Positions 32,823 through 41,323 of a DNA stretch of 64,000 nt are shown one piece after another. Within the stretch, counting starts at the first letter, position 1, and each line of letters opens with the position of its first letter. Location of the stretch: positions 1-64,000 of the forward strand of contig NZ_PVBQ01000009.1 in assembly GCF_002980525.1 (NCBI RefSeq), in the 5' to 3' direction. The stretch comes from Sphingobacterium haloxyli (GTDB lineage Bacteria; Bacteroidota; Bacteroidia; Sphingobacteriales; Sphingobacteriaceae). Made by a program: the position numbers and the translations under genes. Under the pieces are notes generated by a model, which was given only the letters and a program-made list of their open reading frames with translations, was not told the origin of the DNA and did no database searches.

Positions 32823-34004
32823 TTATTTAGTCAGTAGTCTCAAAAAAGCAGTTAGTCCAATTGCTTCCGTATCATTAGTGATTGGAAATTGTTCTGAGCC
32901 GTTGTATATGACGAATTTTTTATTGGCATTGATGTCCTCGCAGGCCTGATGAAAGGTTTTCTTGATTGCGGGCGCTGCCGAGCGTTTGACTTCTATCGCC
33001 CAAATTTCGTTCTCAGAACTTTCGAGCACCAAATCTATCTCCGCCTGTGTGCTGCTGCGATAATAGCTGTACCTCCATTTCTCTGAAAGGTTTTGGATAA
33101 TGTTTTCGATTACAAAACCTTCCCAACTTGCTCCTACGGCAGGGTGGCCCCATAAGCTGTCGAAATTTGATATGTGTAAAAGATTGTGTAACAATCCGGT
33201 ATCTCGTAAATAAATTTTTGGTGATTTTACCAATCTTTTTTTTGTGTTTCCTGACCAGGGTTGCACCTGCCTAACCATATAAAAATCGGTTAGTATGTCT
33301 AAGTAAGAACGTATGGTCGTGTGGCTGACTTCCAGACTTTTTGCCAGTTCCGTAAATACTACTTGTTGGCCATGGTAATGGGCTAGCATTGACCAAAATC
33401 TTTTCATGCGTGTGGCCGATACCTGAGGGCCCATTAGCGGGATATCGCGTTCTACATAGGTTGAGATAAAGTCATTGCGCCAGTTCCAGCTTTCATCGTC
33501 CGTCATTGCCAGATAACTATCCGGAAAACCTCCCCTGAACCATAGCTTGTCCATGTTAAATCCTAATGGGTCATCTTTGTAAATTTCATGGGCGTTAAAT
33601 GGGCTTAATTCGAGATAGCGTATCCTTCCCGCCAGTGTTTCCGATGATTGTTGCAGAAGGTCGCGTGAGGCCGACCCGAGAAGCAAGAATTGTCCACTTT
33701 TTTCACCCGCTCTTTTCCTGATATCAACGAGTCCTCGAAGTATTCTAAACAATTCAGGGCGTCGTTGCACTTCGTCAATGATTAGGAGCTTTCCTTCATA
33801 GCGTCTTAGATAGCTTTCGGCATCGTTCAATTTGGCTAGATCAGAGTCCAGTTCTAAATCGAGATAAACGTGCTCTTTGGGCAATTCTCGGGTAAGCTGC
33901 AGCGCAAGCGTAGTTTTCCCTGCCTGACGTGGTCCAAGTAGCGCTACTACTGGCATCTGTGCGAGAGATTGCCGAAGTTTGATTTCGAGATTACGTACAA
34001 TCAT
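32823..34004 (-). CDS. AAA_14/DUF4143 ATPase with PD-(D/E)XK motif
   Basis: A 393-residue relative of the ATPase at 26454: P-loop GPRQAGKTT (24-32), Walker B LLIIDEVQR (73-81), LLLGSASRDLL, a helix-turn-helix stretch (TELAKSLEVSHTTIRSYLDI), and a DUF4143 end with a full nuclease-like core QAEIDLVLESSENEIWAIEVKRS (E-I-D ... E-V-K). This copy keeps the residues that the other has lost. Two identical-style palindromes lie 32 bp and more before its start (34036-34103). Function is unknown; self-regulation is likely. Confidence 0.85.
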   Translation of the reverse strand: MIVRNLEIKLRQSLAQMPVVALLGPRQAGKTTLALQLTRELPKEHVYLDLELDSDLAKLNDAESYLRRYEGKLLIIDEVQRRPELFRILRGLVDIRKRAGEKSGQFLLLGSASRDLLQQSSETLAGRIRYLELSPFNAHEIYKDDPLGFNMDKLWFRGGFPDSYLAMTDDESWNWRNDFISTYVERDIPLMGPQVSATRMKRFWSMLAHYHGQQVVFTELAKSLEVSHTTIRSYLDILTDFYMVRQVQPWSGNTKKRLVKSPKIYLRDTGLLHNLLHISNFDSLWGHPAVGASWEGFVIENIIQNLSEKWRYSYYRSSTQAEIDLVLESSENEIWAIEVKRSAAPAIKKTFHQACEDINANKKFVIYNGSEQFPITNDTEAIGLTAFLRLLTK

Positions 34005-34035
34005 ATTGGTAAAGATACACGGAAATATTGTAATT

Positions 34036-34103
34036 TGAAAGTTAAACTTTCAGATTGCAGTATTTTGAGTGGTTTTCCTTGCGATTTGAAAGCTGTACTT
34101 TCA
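34036..34103 (-). promoter_or_regulatory. Two TGAAAG-N5-CTTTCA palindromes before the AAA_14 gene
   Basis: TGAAAG-TTAAA-CTTTCA (34036-34052) and TGAAAG-CTGTA-CTTTCA (34087-34103) start 51 bp apart, and each is followed by a similar tail (GATTGCAGTATT / GGATGTAGTATT). A further half-site TTTGAAAGTTAATA is near 34156. The minus-strand -7 candidate TATCTTTA ends only about 5 bp before the ATG at 34004. Confidence 0.65.
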
Positions 34104-34252
34104 GGATGTAGTATTACCGGTTGTCGTTTTTTTTGAGCAGTACGTCAAGGACATCTTTGAAAGTTAATAATGCAACTATAATATTGTGTTGATCTACACT
34201 TAACATGTATATCCTAACATTGCCCCCATAATTACGGATTTAAAATAAGGAT

Positions 34253-37200
34253 ATGCGAAGCAATTTTAGTAAGGTAGCATTGGTTTTATGTGCGGTCTCC
34301 CTCTCTCCAATTTTAACAAAGGCAAATATCGCTCATCAATTGATAAGCGCTAGAATGCAGCAGCAAGGAACGATTACGGGGCAGGTCGTCGATCAGAACG
34401 GTGAATCGGTTGTCGGCGCATCTATTACTAATCTATCGACACAAACTGTCGTACGATCGGATGGCAGCGGCATTTTTGCCATTGCAGGTACGGTCGGCGA
34501 TGATCTTCAGGTAAGTTTTGTCGGTTACCAGACACTGGTGCAACCGATACAGCAAACCTCAGGTAATCTTTTCCAGTTGCATAGTCAGGAGAATACCTTG
34601 GAAGAGGTAACGGTCTCAATTGGTTATCAGACTGTTCGGAAGTCCGATTTAACCGGAGCTATTTCGAACGTAAAAGCAGAAGAGCTTAATCTGACCGCTC
34701 CGAAGCTTTCGCAAGCCTTGGTGGGCAAGCTAGCCGGTGTGCAAGTTTCGCAGACTAGCGGTGCTCCCTATGACGGCACCAAGATTAGGGTGCGTGGTAT
34801 CGGATCTGTAAATGCCAGCTCGGATCCGCTTTACGTCATAGATGGTTATCCCGCCGGAAACAATCTAAATATAAACCCAAATGATATTGAATCTATCGAT
34901 GTATTGAAAGACGCTGCTTCTGCAGCCATCTATGGATCGAGAGCGGCTGGCGGGGTAGTCTTGATTACCACTAAAAGAGGCAAACAGGGAAAAAATAATG
35001 TCGATTACGAAGTATTAGCTGGCTTCGGTCAGCTCTCCAAAAAAATTGATCTATTGGATGCTGACGAATTTATCGACCTGATTATCGATGGCCGCAATAA
35101 TTCGTATAAGGATCTGTTGTTGGGTAGAGGTATGGATTGGACGGATGCACGGCGCTTTGATACCAACGCGCAGCGAGTTGCTAATGTGGGCAATGCCGGA
35201 TCAGTTTCTATACCCGAGGACTACTACGATTTCGCTACAGGCACAGCAAAGCCAGCAAAATACAATACGGATTGGCAGGACGAACTTTATCGCAATGCAC
35301 CTTTTCAACGGCATAACGTTTCTGTGTCGGGAGGAAATGAAAAGAGTAGGTATTTTGTTAGTGGATCCTACCAAAACCAAGATGGAATTATGCTCGGAAC
35401 GGGCCAACAGGTGTTCAACTTTCGCACAAACGTAGACACGAAGGTGAAGGATTGGCTTACCTTTGGCGCGAATGTTTCGTATACCTACAACGATAATAAC
35501 GAAGTTACGACCGGGCGTTATGATCGGAGCCCCTCTATGGCGGCATTAATCTACTTGCCAACGTTGCCCGCTTATAATGAAGATGGCTCTTACGCGCAAT
35601 ACCTTATGGCCGATTTCAGTGCTAATAATTATGGGATCCAAAACCCGGAGAACCCCTTAGCTTACGTTACGAAAATTAGAAACAACCGCAAACAAAAAAA
35701 GGGACTGTATAATGCATTCGCCGATTTTAAGGTGATGGAAGGGTTACACTTTAAAGTGAATGGTGGTTTGTCCACGCGTGACGAAAAGTACGACTATTAT
35801 CGTCCCGTGAGCATCTCAAACGGTAACTATAGGCCTTATTCAGATCAGGCGAAAACTGCGGCGTATGCAGACGCGTTGACCAATAGTTCGTTGGACAAGT
35901 TGTTAGAGACCACACTGAACTATAGCAAAACCTTTGCAGATAAGCACGAAGTAATGGGTTTGTTGGGTTACTCGGCGCAGCAAACAGATCTGGACTATGT
36001 CGGGGTACGTGCCAGAGGATTTGAAAGTGATGCGGTGCCGGAAATAACACATAAAGGAGCAGACCCTTCATTTTTTGAGTTGTTGCCGGATGATACCTAT
36101 AAAACGAGAACGACGATGCAGTCTTATTTTGGGCGGGTGAACTACGCGTATGACTCAAGATACTTTATTTCTGCAAGCTTTCGACGGGACGGATCCTCTC
36201 GGTTTGGACCCAACAGTAAATGGGGTTCGTTTCCCTCGGTATCCGCGGGATGGACAATTTCCAATGAAGATTTTTATGACGCCTGGTTGGGAGCTGGATC
36301 TAGTTTAAAATTGCGTGGAAGTTGGGGTAAGAGCGGGAACAATAATATCGGCGACTATCGGGCCATCACGGCGTACAATACACCGGGCGGGGTTATCATC
36401 GGCGATAAAGTAGCCACCGGTTACTGGCCTGACGACCTTCGGGATCCGAATCTAAGTTGGGAAACCACCGCACAAACCAATCTGGGGCTAAATGTTGGCA
36501 TACTGAACAATAGACTGAACGTAATCACTAATTTTTACCTGAGCCGTTCATCCAATCTCCTGTTCAATCAGCCGATCACGGCAGTGTCTGGTACGACAAC
36601 GATTTTGACCAATCTACCCAATAGTAAAGTGGAAAACAGAGGGTTTGATGTACAGGTCGATGCGGCGCTTATCAGAAAGGCAAATTTCAGTTTGGGATTT
36701 AGTGGAAATATCAATGTGAACCGGAACAAGGTACTGGATCTTGGTGGCGCTTCGACGATTATAACGAACGGAGCGGAACGTTCCTATCTCACACACATAA
36801 CGCAGGAGGGCAGCCCCATCGGGATGTTCTACGGATTTAAGGTGTCAGGCATAGCCACGGAGGAAAATTACCAAACGGTAGCCCCGTCGGCGGCGTCCTC
36901 TACACCGTTGCAACCGGGCGATTTATATTTCGAAGACGTAGATGGCAATGGTATCGTCAATGATGACGATAAGCGGATTATCGGTAACCCGCACCCAGAC
37001 TTTACGTATGGATTCGCTTTTGATGCGCGCTACAAGCATTTCGACATCCGTGCGTCTTTCAATGGTTCGCAGGGCAATCAGGTGCTTGATGGGTACGACT
37101 ATTACCTCTATAATATGGAGGGATCGGGCAATCAATATGCTGATGTCGCACAGCGGTATCGCTCCCCGCAGGATCCGGGCAACGGTAAAGTGTACCGCGC

Positions 37201-37504
37201 ATCACGCGGAGGTACACAAAGTAACAGTACCCGGTTATCGACGTTTTACTTACAAGATGGATCCTTTTTGCGGATGACCAACATCTTGCTCGGATATTCG
37301 CTGCCAGCGGATATTGCCCAGAAGTGGACATTGGCCGGTGTACGCATCTATGCCAGTGTGGATAACCCTTTTACGATAACCAAATACAAGGGTTATAACC
37401 CTGAGCCAGATTACGATCAACGAGGCAATTTAACGCCAGGCGTAGATTACGGACTCTATCCGTTGGTGAGATCATATAATTTGGGACTAAAAGTAACTTT
37501 CTAA
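34253..37504 (+). CDS. SusC/RagA-type TonB-dependent outer-membrane transporter
   Basis: A 1083-residue SusC protein with an AAGGAT-like ribosome-binding stretch before ATG. Order: signal peptide, carboxypeptidase-regulatory-like domain (ITGQVVDQNGESVVGASIT ... VSFVGYQTLV), linker LEEVTVSIGYQTVRKSDLTG, plug (LVGKLAGVQVSQTSG; IRVRGIGSVNASSDPLYVID; IDVLKDAASAAIYGSRAAGG), barrel ending in LGLKVTF. It lacks an STN domain and has no linked sigma or sensor gene. It pairs with the SusD gene 11 bp downstream. No hydrolase is adjacent, so the glycan or peptide substrate is open. Confidence 0.94.
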   Translation: MRSNFSKVALVLCAVSLSPILTKANIAHQLISARMQQQGTITGQVVDQNGESVVGASITNLSTQTVVRSDGSGIFAIAGTVGDDLQVSFVGYQTLVQPIQQTSGNLFQLHSQENTLEEVTVSIGYQTVRKSDLTGAISNVKAEELNLTAPKLSQALVGKLAGVQVSQTSGAPYDGTKIRVRGIGSVNASSDPLYVIDGYPAGNNLNINPNDIESIDVLKDAASAAIYGSRAAGGVVLITTKRGKQGKNNVDYEVLAGFGQLSKKIDLLDADEFIDLIIDGRNNSYKDLLLGRGMDWTDARRFDTNAQRVANVGNAGSVSIPEDYYDFATGTAKPAKYNTDWQDELYRNAPFQRHNVSVSGGNEKSRYFVSGSYQNQDGIMLGTGQQVFNFRTNVDTKVKDWLTFGANVSYTYNDNNEVTTGRYDRSPSMAALIYLPTLPAYNEDGSYAQYLMADFSANNYGIQNPENPLAYVTKIRNNRKQKKGLYNAFADFKVMEGLHFKVNGGLSTRDEKYDYYRPVSISNGNYRPYSDQAKTAAYADALTNSSLDKLLETTLNYSKTFADKHEVMGLLGYSAQQTDLDYVGVRARGFESDAVPEITHKGADPSFFELLPDDTYKTRTTMQSYFGRVNYAYDSRYFISASFRRDGSSRFGPNSKWGSFPSVSAGWTISNEDFYDAWLGAGSSLKLRGSWGKSGNNNIGDYRAITAYNTPGGVIIGDKVATGYWPDDLRDPNLSWETTAQTNLGLNVGILNNRLNVITNFYLSRSSNLLFNQPITAVSGTTTILTNLPNSKVENRGFDVQVDAALIRKANFSLGFSGNINVNRNKVLDLGGASTIITNGAERSYLTHITQEGSPIGMFYGFKVSGIATEENYQTVAPSAASSTPLQPGDLYFEDVDGNGIVNDDDKRIIGNPHPDFTYGFAFDARYKHFDIRASFNGSQGNQVLDGYDYYLYNMEGSGNQYADVAQRYRSPQDPGNGKVYRASRGGTQSNSTRLSTFYLQDGSFLRMTNILLGYSLPADIAQKWTLAGVRIYASVDNPFTITKYKGYNPEPDYDQRGNLTPGVDYGLYPLVRSYNLGLKVTF

Positions 37505-37515
37505 AACTGATACCG

Positions 37516-39036
37516 ATGAAAAAAAGATATTTATTACCGTTTGTTCTGTTCGCACTTACGGCTTGTGATAAAGATTTCCTGAATCAGGAAGACCCTAATG
37601 GGGTAGCCATCGAAAATTATTTTGAAACGGAGAACGATGTGCTGTTGGCGATAAATGGGCTTTATCAAGGGCTCCGTTCAGGAAATACCGTTGGCGAGGG
37701 CAGTACCCTATTTAACGAGGAGCGTTCAGATAATACCGGTCGTAACGATAATCAGTCGGCGGCGGGCGAACCTTTCCAGTTCAATGACTTTGCTATCCTA
37801 GCCGGCAATACCTATTTAAAGTCCCACTGGGCTGATATGTACGATGCCATTGCCCGCTGTAACGTAGTTTTGTCACATATCGACCAAGTAGCCTTCACGG
37901 ACGAAGAACTCAAAAATCGTTACAAAGCGGAAGCGAAATTCGTACGGGCTTTGCTTTATTTCCACATGGTACGGAAGTTCGGTGATATTCCATTATCCAT
38001 CGAAGAGATCAAGGATAAAGAGCAGGCAGATGCCATCGGCTATCGGCAGAAAGAGGCCGTGGTCTACCAGCAAATTGTAACCGACCTCACGGAAGCATTG
38101 GTAAGTAATATCCCCGATACGCAGCATGAATACGAGGTTGGTCGTGCATCTAAGGCCGCTATCAACGCCCTTCTCGGCCAGGTTTACCTCACCATAGGGG
38201 TTACCATGACGGACGATAAACAAGAAAATTTCATAAAAGCTGAACAACATCTTGAAGCATCCTACGGTATGCGGAACTTCGGAAAATTGACGGAGATTCC
38301 GTATGAGGATGTATTTGATGTAGCTAAAAAGAATACCTGTGAAGAACTCGTATTCCAGGTGCAGTATCTTCAAGGTAATAACCGCTTTAGTTCCAGCATT
38401 GCCCGAAATTATCAGGCGAGAGGGGAAACGATCAACTCGCAATTTGAATCTACCGGAGTAGGGCAGGTTGTAAAGTTGGACTTGGTGAAGGATTTTGAGG
38501 CAAACGATAAACGGAAAGACTTTTCGATTAAGTTTGCAGCAAATCCGCAGGTAAACGACTGGTTTGTGACCAAATTCAGAGATGCCAGCCAAGCAGCAGG
38601 TACAGCAGGTTGGGGCGGAAACGACTGGATCCTTATTCGTTATGCAGATGTGATGTTATTGTTGGCAGAAACAAAACTACATCTCGGAAAACAGACAGAA
38701 GCTATTGCCTTGCTCGACGAAGTGCGGCAAAGGGCAGGTTTGCCAAGCTATGCGATCGCGATGCAAGATGCAGATTACAAGGCAAAGTACCCCACACTGA
38801 GAGAAGCTATCCTGCACGAGAGGCGTGTGGAGCTGGCATTCGAAAACCACCGCTGGTTTGATTTGGTTAGAAATTATACTGCCGAAGAATTGGTAGCCTA
38901 TTTTAAACAGAAAAATCAAGCTGATTACGGTAATGCAAAGTTGTCCAATATTTCTACGAAGGATCGCTATTTTCCGATTCCGTTTGACGAGCATAGATTA
39001 AATCCAGAAAAAATGTATCAGAATCCGGGTTATTAG
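37516..39036 (+). CDS. SusD/RagB-type surface lipoprotein
   Basis: A 506-residue SusD partner. The lipobox has C17 (LTACDKDF). Family blocks are GLYQGLRSGN, YKAEAKFVRALLYFHMVRKF GDIPL, SKAAINALLGQVYLTIG, and the C-terminal ERRVELAFENHRWFDLVRNY with YFPIPFDEHRLNPEKMYQNPGY, which ends many SusD proteins. It forms the lid of the transporter encoded upstream. Confidence 0.93.
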   Translation: MKKRYLLPFVLFALTACDKDFLNQEDPNGVAIENYFETENDVLLAINGLYQGLRSGNTVGEGSTLFNEERSDNTGRNDNQSAAGEPFQFNDFAILAGNTYLKSHWADMYDAIARCNVVLSHIDQVAFTDEELKNRYKAEAKFVRALLYFHMVRKFGDIPLSIEEIKDKEQADAIGYRQKEAVVYQQIVTDLTEALVSNIPDTQHEYEVGRASKAAINALLGQVYLTIGVTMTDDKQENFIKAEQHLEASYGMRNFGKLTEIPYEDVFDVAKKNTCEELVFQVQYLQGNNRFSSSIARNYQARGETINSQFESTGVGQVVKLDLVKDFEANDKRKDFSIKFAANPQVNDWFVTKFRDASQAAGTAGWGGNDWILIRYADVMLLLAETKLHLGKQTEAIALLDEVRQRAGLPSYAIAMQDADYKAKYPTLREAILHERRVELAFENHRWFDLVRNYTAEELVAYFKQKNQADYGNAKLSNISTKDRYFPIPFDEHRLNPEKMYQNPGY

Positions 39037-39087
39037 GCAACACGGACAATGTAAAACCAAAAGCCATATCTCATTGTTACTTTATAT

Positions 39088-40302
39088 ATGGCAATTTTTG
39101 GTAGTAATAGCAATAAGTCCGAGCAGCATAATTGGGCGGGCAATCTTCGGTTTACGCCCGCCGAATACCATGTAGCCGACGGCGAACGGGAGCTGATAAG
39201 CTTGCTTAAAACAGCAAATCAAAAAGGGAAAATAGTACGGTCCGTGGGGGCGCGTCATTCCTGTTCTCCTATAATCGAGACCGACGACATGTTGCTATCG
39301 CTTGAAAAGTTTAATCGGCTTCATGCCGTAGATGATAAACACCTGGAAGCGACTGTCGGTGCCGGAATGACGGTTGAAGAGGTAGGAAAAGCGCTATTCA
39401 AACATCATCTGGCCATGGAAAACACGGGTCACATAGACCAACAGTCGTTAGCAGGCGCCATCTGTACGGGAACCCATGGGGCAGGCAAAGGGCTTACTAA
39501 TCTCTCGGGACCGGTCGCTGCGATAAAGCTGGTTACAGGCACTGGCGAACCTCGGGTATATCATGAAAATGATCATCCCGATATCATGCGGGCTTTAAGG
39601 GTATCCTTGGGGGCATTGGGTATTTTTACTGAAATTACCTTGAAAGTGCTTCCTGCATTCCGCTTAAAACGTCAGCATTTTTGTACTTCGGTGGAGGATT
39701 GTCTGAAGCATTTACCCGAGCTGATGGAAGAAAACCGGAACTTTGGATTTTACTGGTATCCGCGGCGCGATGAAGTTAGCCTCCGTCTTTGGAATGAGCT
39801 GGGCATGGGTACACAAGACCTTCCCTATGCACGCCTCGACAAAGAAGAAGTAGGATGGAGCCAGGATCTGTTGCCGACCCCTCACGAACTCCGTTACGTA
39901 GAGCTGGAGTACTCGCTCGGAATAGAGGAGGCTACGGATTGCTTTATGGAAATCAGGGAACGCATTCTAAAAAAACATCGGAAGGAGGTTGGCTGGCGGC
40001 TACTTTTTCGGCCAGTAGCTGGAGATGATAACTACCTGAGTAACGCGTATGGGCGTCCGACCGTGGCCATAACGATCCACCAGAACGCATGTCTGCCTTA
40101 CGAGGCGTATTTCAAGGATATCGAACAGATATTTCAGGCGTATGATAGTAGGCCGCATTGGGGAAAGATGCATAGTATGACTGCCAGGGAACTGAAACAT
40201 TGTTATCCGGAATGGGACACTTTTCAGCGTATCCGGGAAGAGTTTGACCCAAACAATATCCTGTTAACCCCTTACTTGAAACGTATTTTAATAGCATCAT
40301 GA
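39088..40302 (+). CDS. FAD-dependent sugar-lactone oxidase-like protein (ALO family)
   Basis: A 404-residue flavoprotein of the VAO/PCMH type: an FAD-binding domain (SVGARHSCSPIIETDDMLLS; ATVGAGMTVEEVGKAL; ICTGTHGAGKGL; VSLGALGIFTEITL) and a C-terminal D-arabinono-1,4-lactone oxidase domain with RPHWGKMHSM, close to the conserved H-W-x-K of the family, and DPNNILLTPYL. Related enzymes oxidise aldonolactones or alditols. There is no signal peptide, so it is cytosolic. It overlaps the ASRT gene by 4 bp. The exact substrate cannot be told. Confidence 0.85.
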   Translation: MAIFGSNSNKSEQHNWAGNLRFTPAEYHVADGERELISLLKTANQKGKIVRSVGARHSCSPIIETDDMLLSLEKFNRLHAVDDKHLEATVGAGMTVEEVGKALFKHHLAMENTGHIDQQSLAGAICTGTHGAGKGLTNLSGPVAAIKLVTGTGEPRVYHENDHPDIMRALRVSLGALGIFTEITLKVLPAFRLKRQHFCTSVEDCLKHLPELMEENRNFGFYWYPRRDEVSLRLWNELGMGTQDLPYARLDKEEVGWSQDLLPTPHELRYVELEYSLGIEEATDCFMEIRERILKKHRKEVGWRLLFRPVAGDDNYLSNAYGRPTVAITIHQNACLPYEAYFKDIEQIFQAYDSRPHWGKMHSMTARELKHCYPEWDTFQRIREEFDPNNILLTPYLKRILIAS

Positions 40303-40682
40303 TGAAACACTCGAGCGTAGGACATAAGACTTGGGCGCTACCAGGCTGTTGTATTCCGGCTGAAAGTACCGGTGAAGAGCCTGCACATACAAGTCGGGAT
40401 GAAATCAGCATCTTGAATACCGGTGAATCGGTAGCTGCCATTGAAATCATGATCTACTATACCGATAGGGAACCCGTTGGGCCCTATCGCATTACCGTGG
40501 ATGCTAAACGGATGCGTACGATCCGATTCAATGATTTGATAGATCCAGAGGCTATTTTATTGGCGAAGGAATTCGCTGCACTGTTACAATCTGACCGGCC
40601 TGTGGTGGTACAGTTCAGCCGGCTGGATACGGCCCACGGTGGACGGGATCACAGCACGACGATCGCCTTCCCGGTCACATAA
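40299..40682 (+). CDS. ASRT-family protein (sensory rhodopsin transducer homologue)
   Basis: A 127-residue protein matching the Anabaena sensory rhodopsin transducer family: HKTWALPGCCIPAESTGEEP, EISILNTGESVAAIEIMIYY, then REPVGPYRITVDAKRMRTIR, FNDLIDPEAI and RPVVVQFSRLDT, all at the expected spacing. These small beta-sandwich proteins were found with a rhodopsin, but most homologues occur without one and have been proposed to bind small molecules or sugars. No rhodopsin is present here. Translational coupling (ATGA) to a sugar-lactone-oxidase-like enzyme favours a metabolic role. Confidence 0.85.
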   Translation: MMKHSSVGHKTWALPGCCIPAESTGEEPAHTSRDEISILNTGESVAAIEIMIYYTDREPVGPYRITVDAKRMRTIRFNDLIDPEAILLAKEFAALLQSDRPVVVQFSRLDTAHGGRDHSTTIAFPVT

Positions 40683-40693
40683 GCGCAGAAACA

Positions 40694-41191
40694 ATGGACA
40701 ATTTTGCACAAGTACTTACTGTTCTTTCTTCCATGATTACACCCGTGGTGCTCATCATGGCAAACGGCTCGTTGATTCTCTCTACCTCACAGCGCTTGAG
40801 CCGTGAAATCGAACGGACCCGGAAGTTGGGTAAGGAACTGAAGCAACTAACAGATACAGAAACAAGGGAAAGAGACGACGATGAAGAGATTCTTGCCGTC
40901 TATAAACAGCTGAAGCGATCGACTAAACGGGTGTTGCATTTGCAGCGCGCGATGACGAGTTTGTACGTCTCGCTGCTTTTCTTTGTGGCGACCAGCGTTA
41001 GTATTGGCGTGGTCGATATCTTACACTTGACCTATAACTGGATTCCCGTTACACTCGTCTTGATGGGGGCCGTTCTTTTGTTTTATGCCTGTTTGGAGTT
41101 AATCAGTGAATCGCGGCTTGCCTTTATAGCTGTTCATTTCGAAATGGCAAGGGCGATAAAAGCGGTGGGTGGCGGCAAGAGGTTAAGTTAA
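40694..41191 (+). CDS. DUF2721 membrane protein
   Basis: A 165-residue DUF2721 protein. N-terminal helix (VLTVLSSMITPVVLIMANGSLI), then a charged coiled-coil-like stretch (residues about 32-80) and two further helices (LYVSLLFFVATSVSIGVVDI; WIPVTLVLMGAVLLFYACLEL). The family is uncharacterised. It begins 11 bp after the ASRT gene and so belongs to the oxidase-ASRT operon. Confidence 0.85.
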   Translation: MDNFAQVLTVLSSMITPVVLIMANGSLILSTSQRLSREIERTRKLGKELKQLTDTETRERDDDEEILAVYKQLKRSTKRVLHLQRAMTSLYVSLLFFVATSVSIGVVDILHLTYNWIPVTLVLMGAVLLFYACLELISESRLAFIAVHFEMARAIKAVGGGKRLS

Positions 41192-41291
41192 CCGGTATTA
41201 AATGAGAGTCGCTACAGATCTACCCGGAGTCGATTTGATACGATTAACATAATCTTGATATCCCCGTATCAGTTTGTTAACCGTGCGATAA

Positions 41292-41299
41292 TAGCTTTG
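41292..41299 (+). promoter_or_regulatory. Putative -7 box of the TonB-receptor gene
   Basis: TAGCTTTG matches TAnnTTTG exactly; TTTG lies at 41273-41276 with a short 15-bp spacing. The start of transcription would fall near 41306, which makes the upstream start at 41255 impossible for this promoter and supports ATG 41324. Confidence 0.5.
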
Positions 41300-41323
41300 T
41301 CGCTAACAAATTTAAACGGTGAA

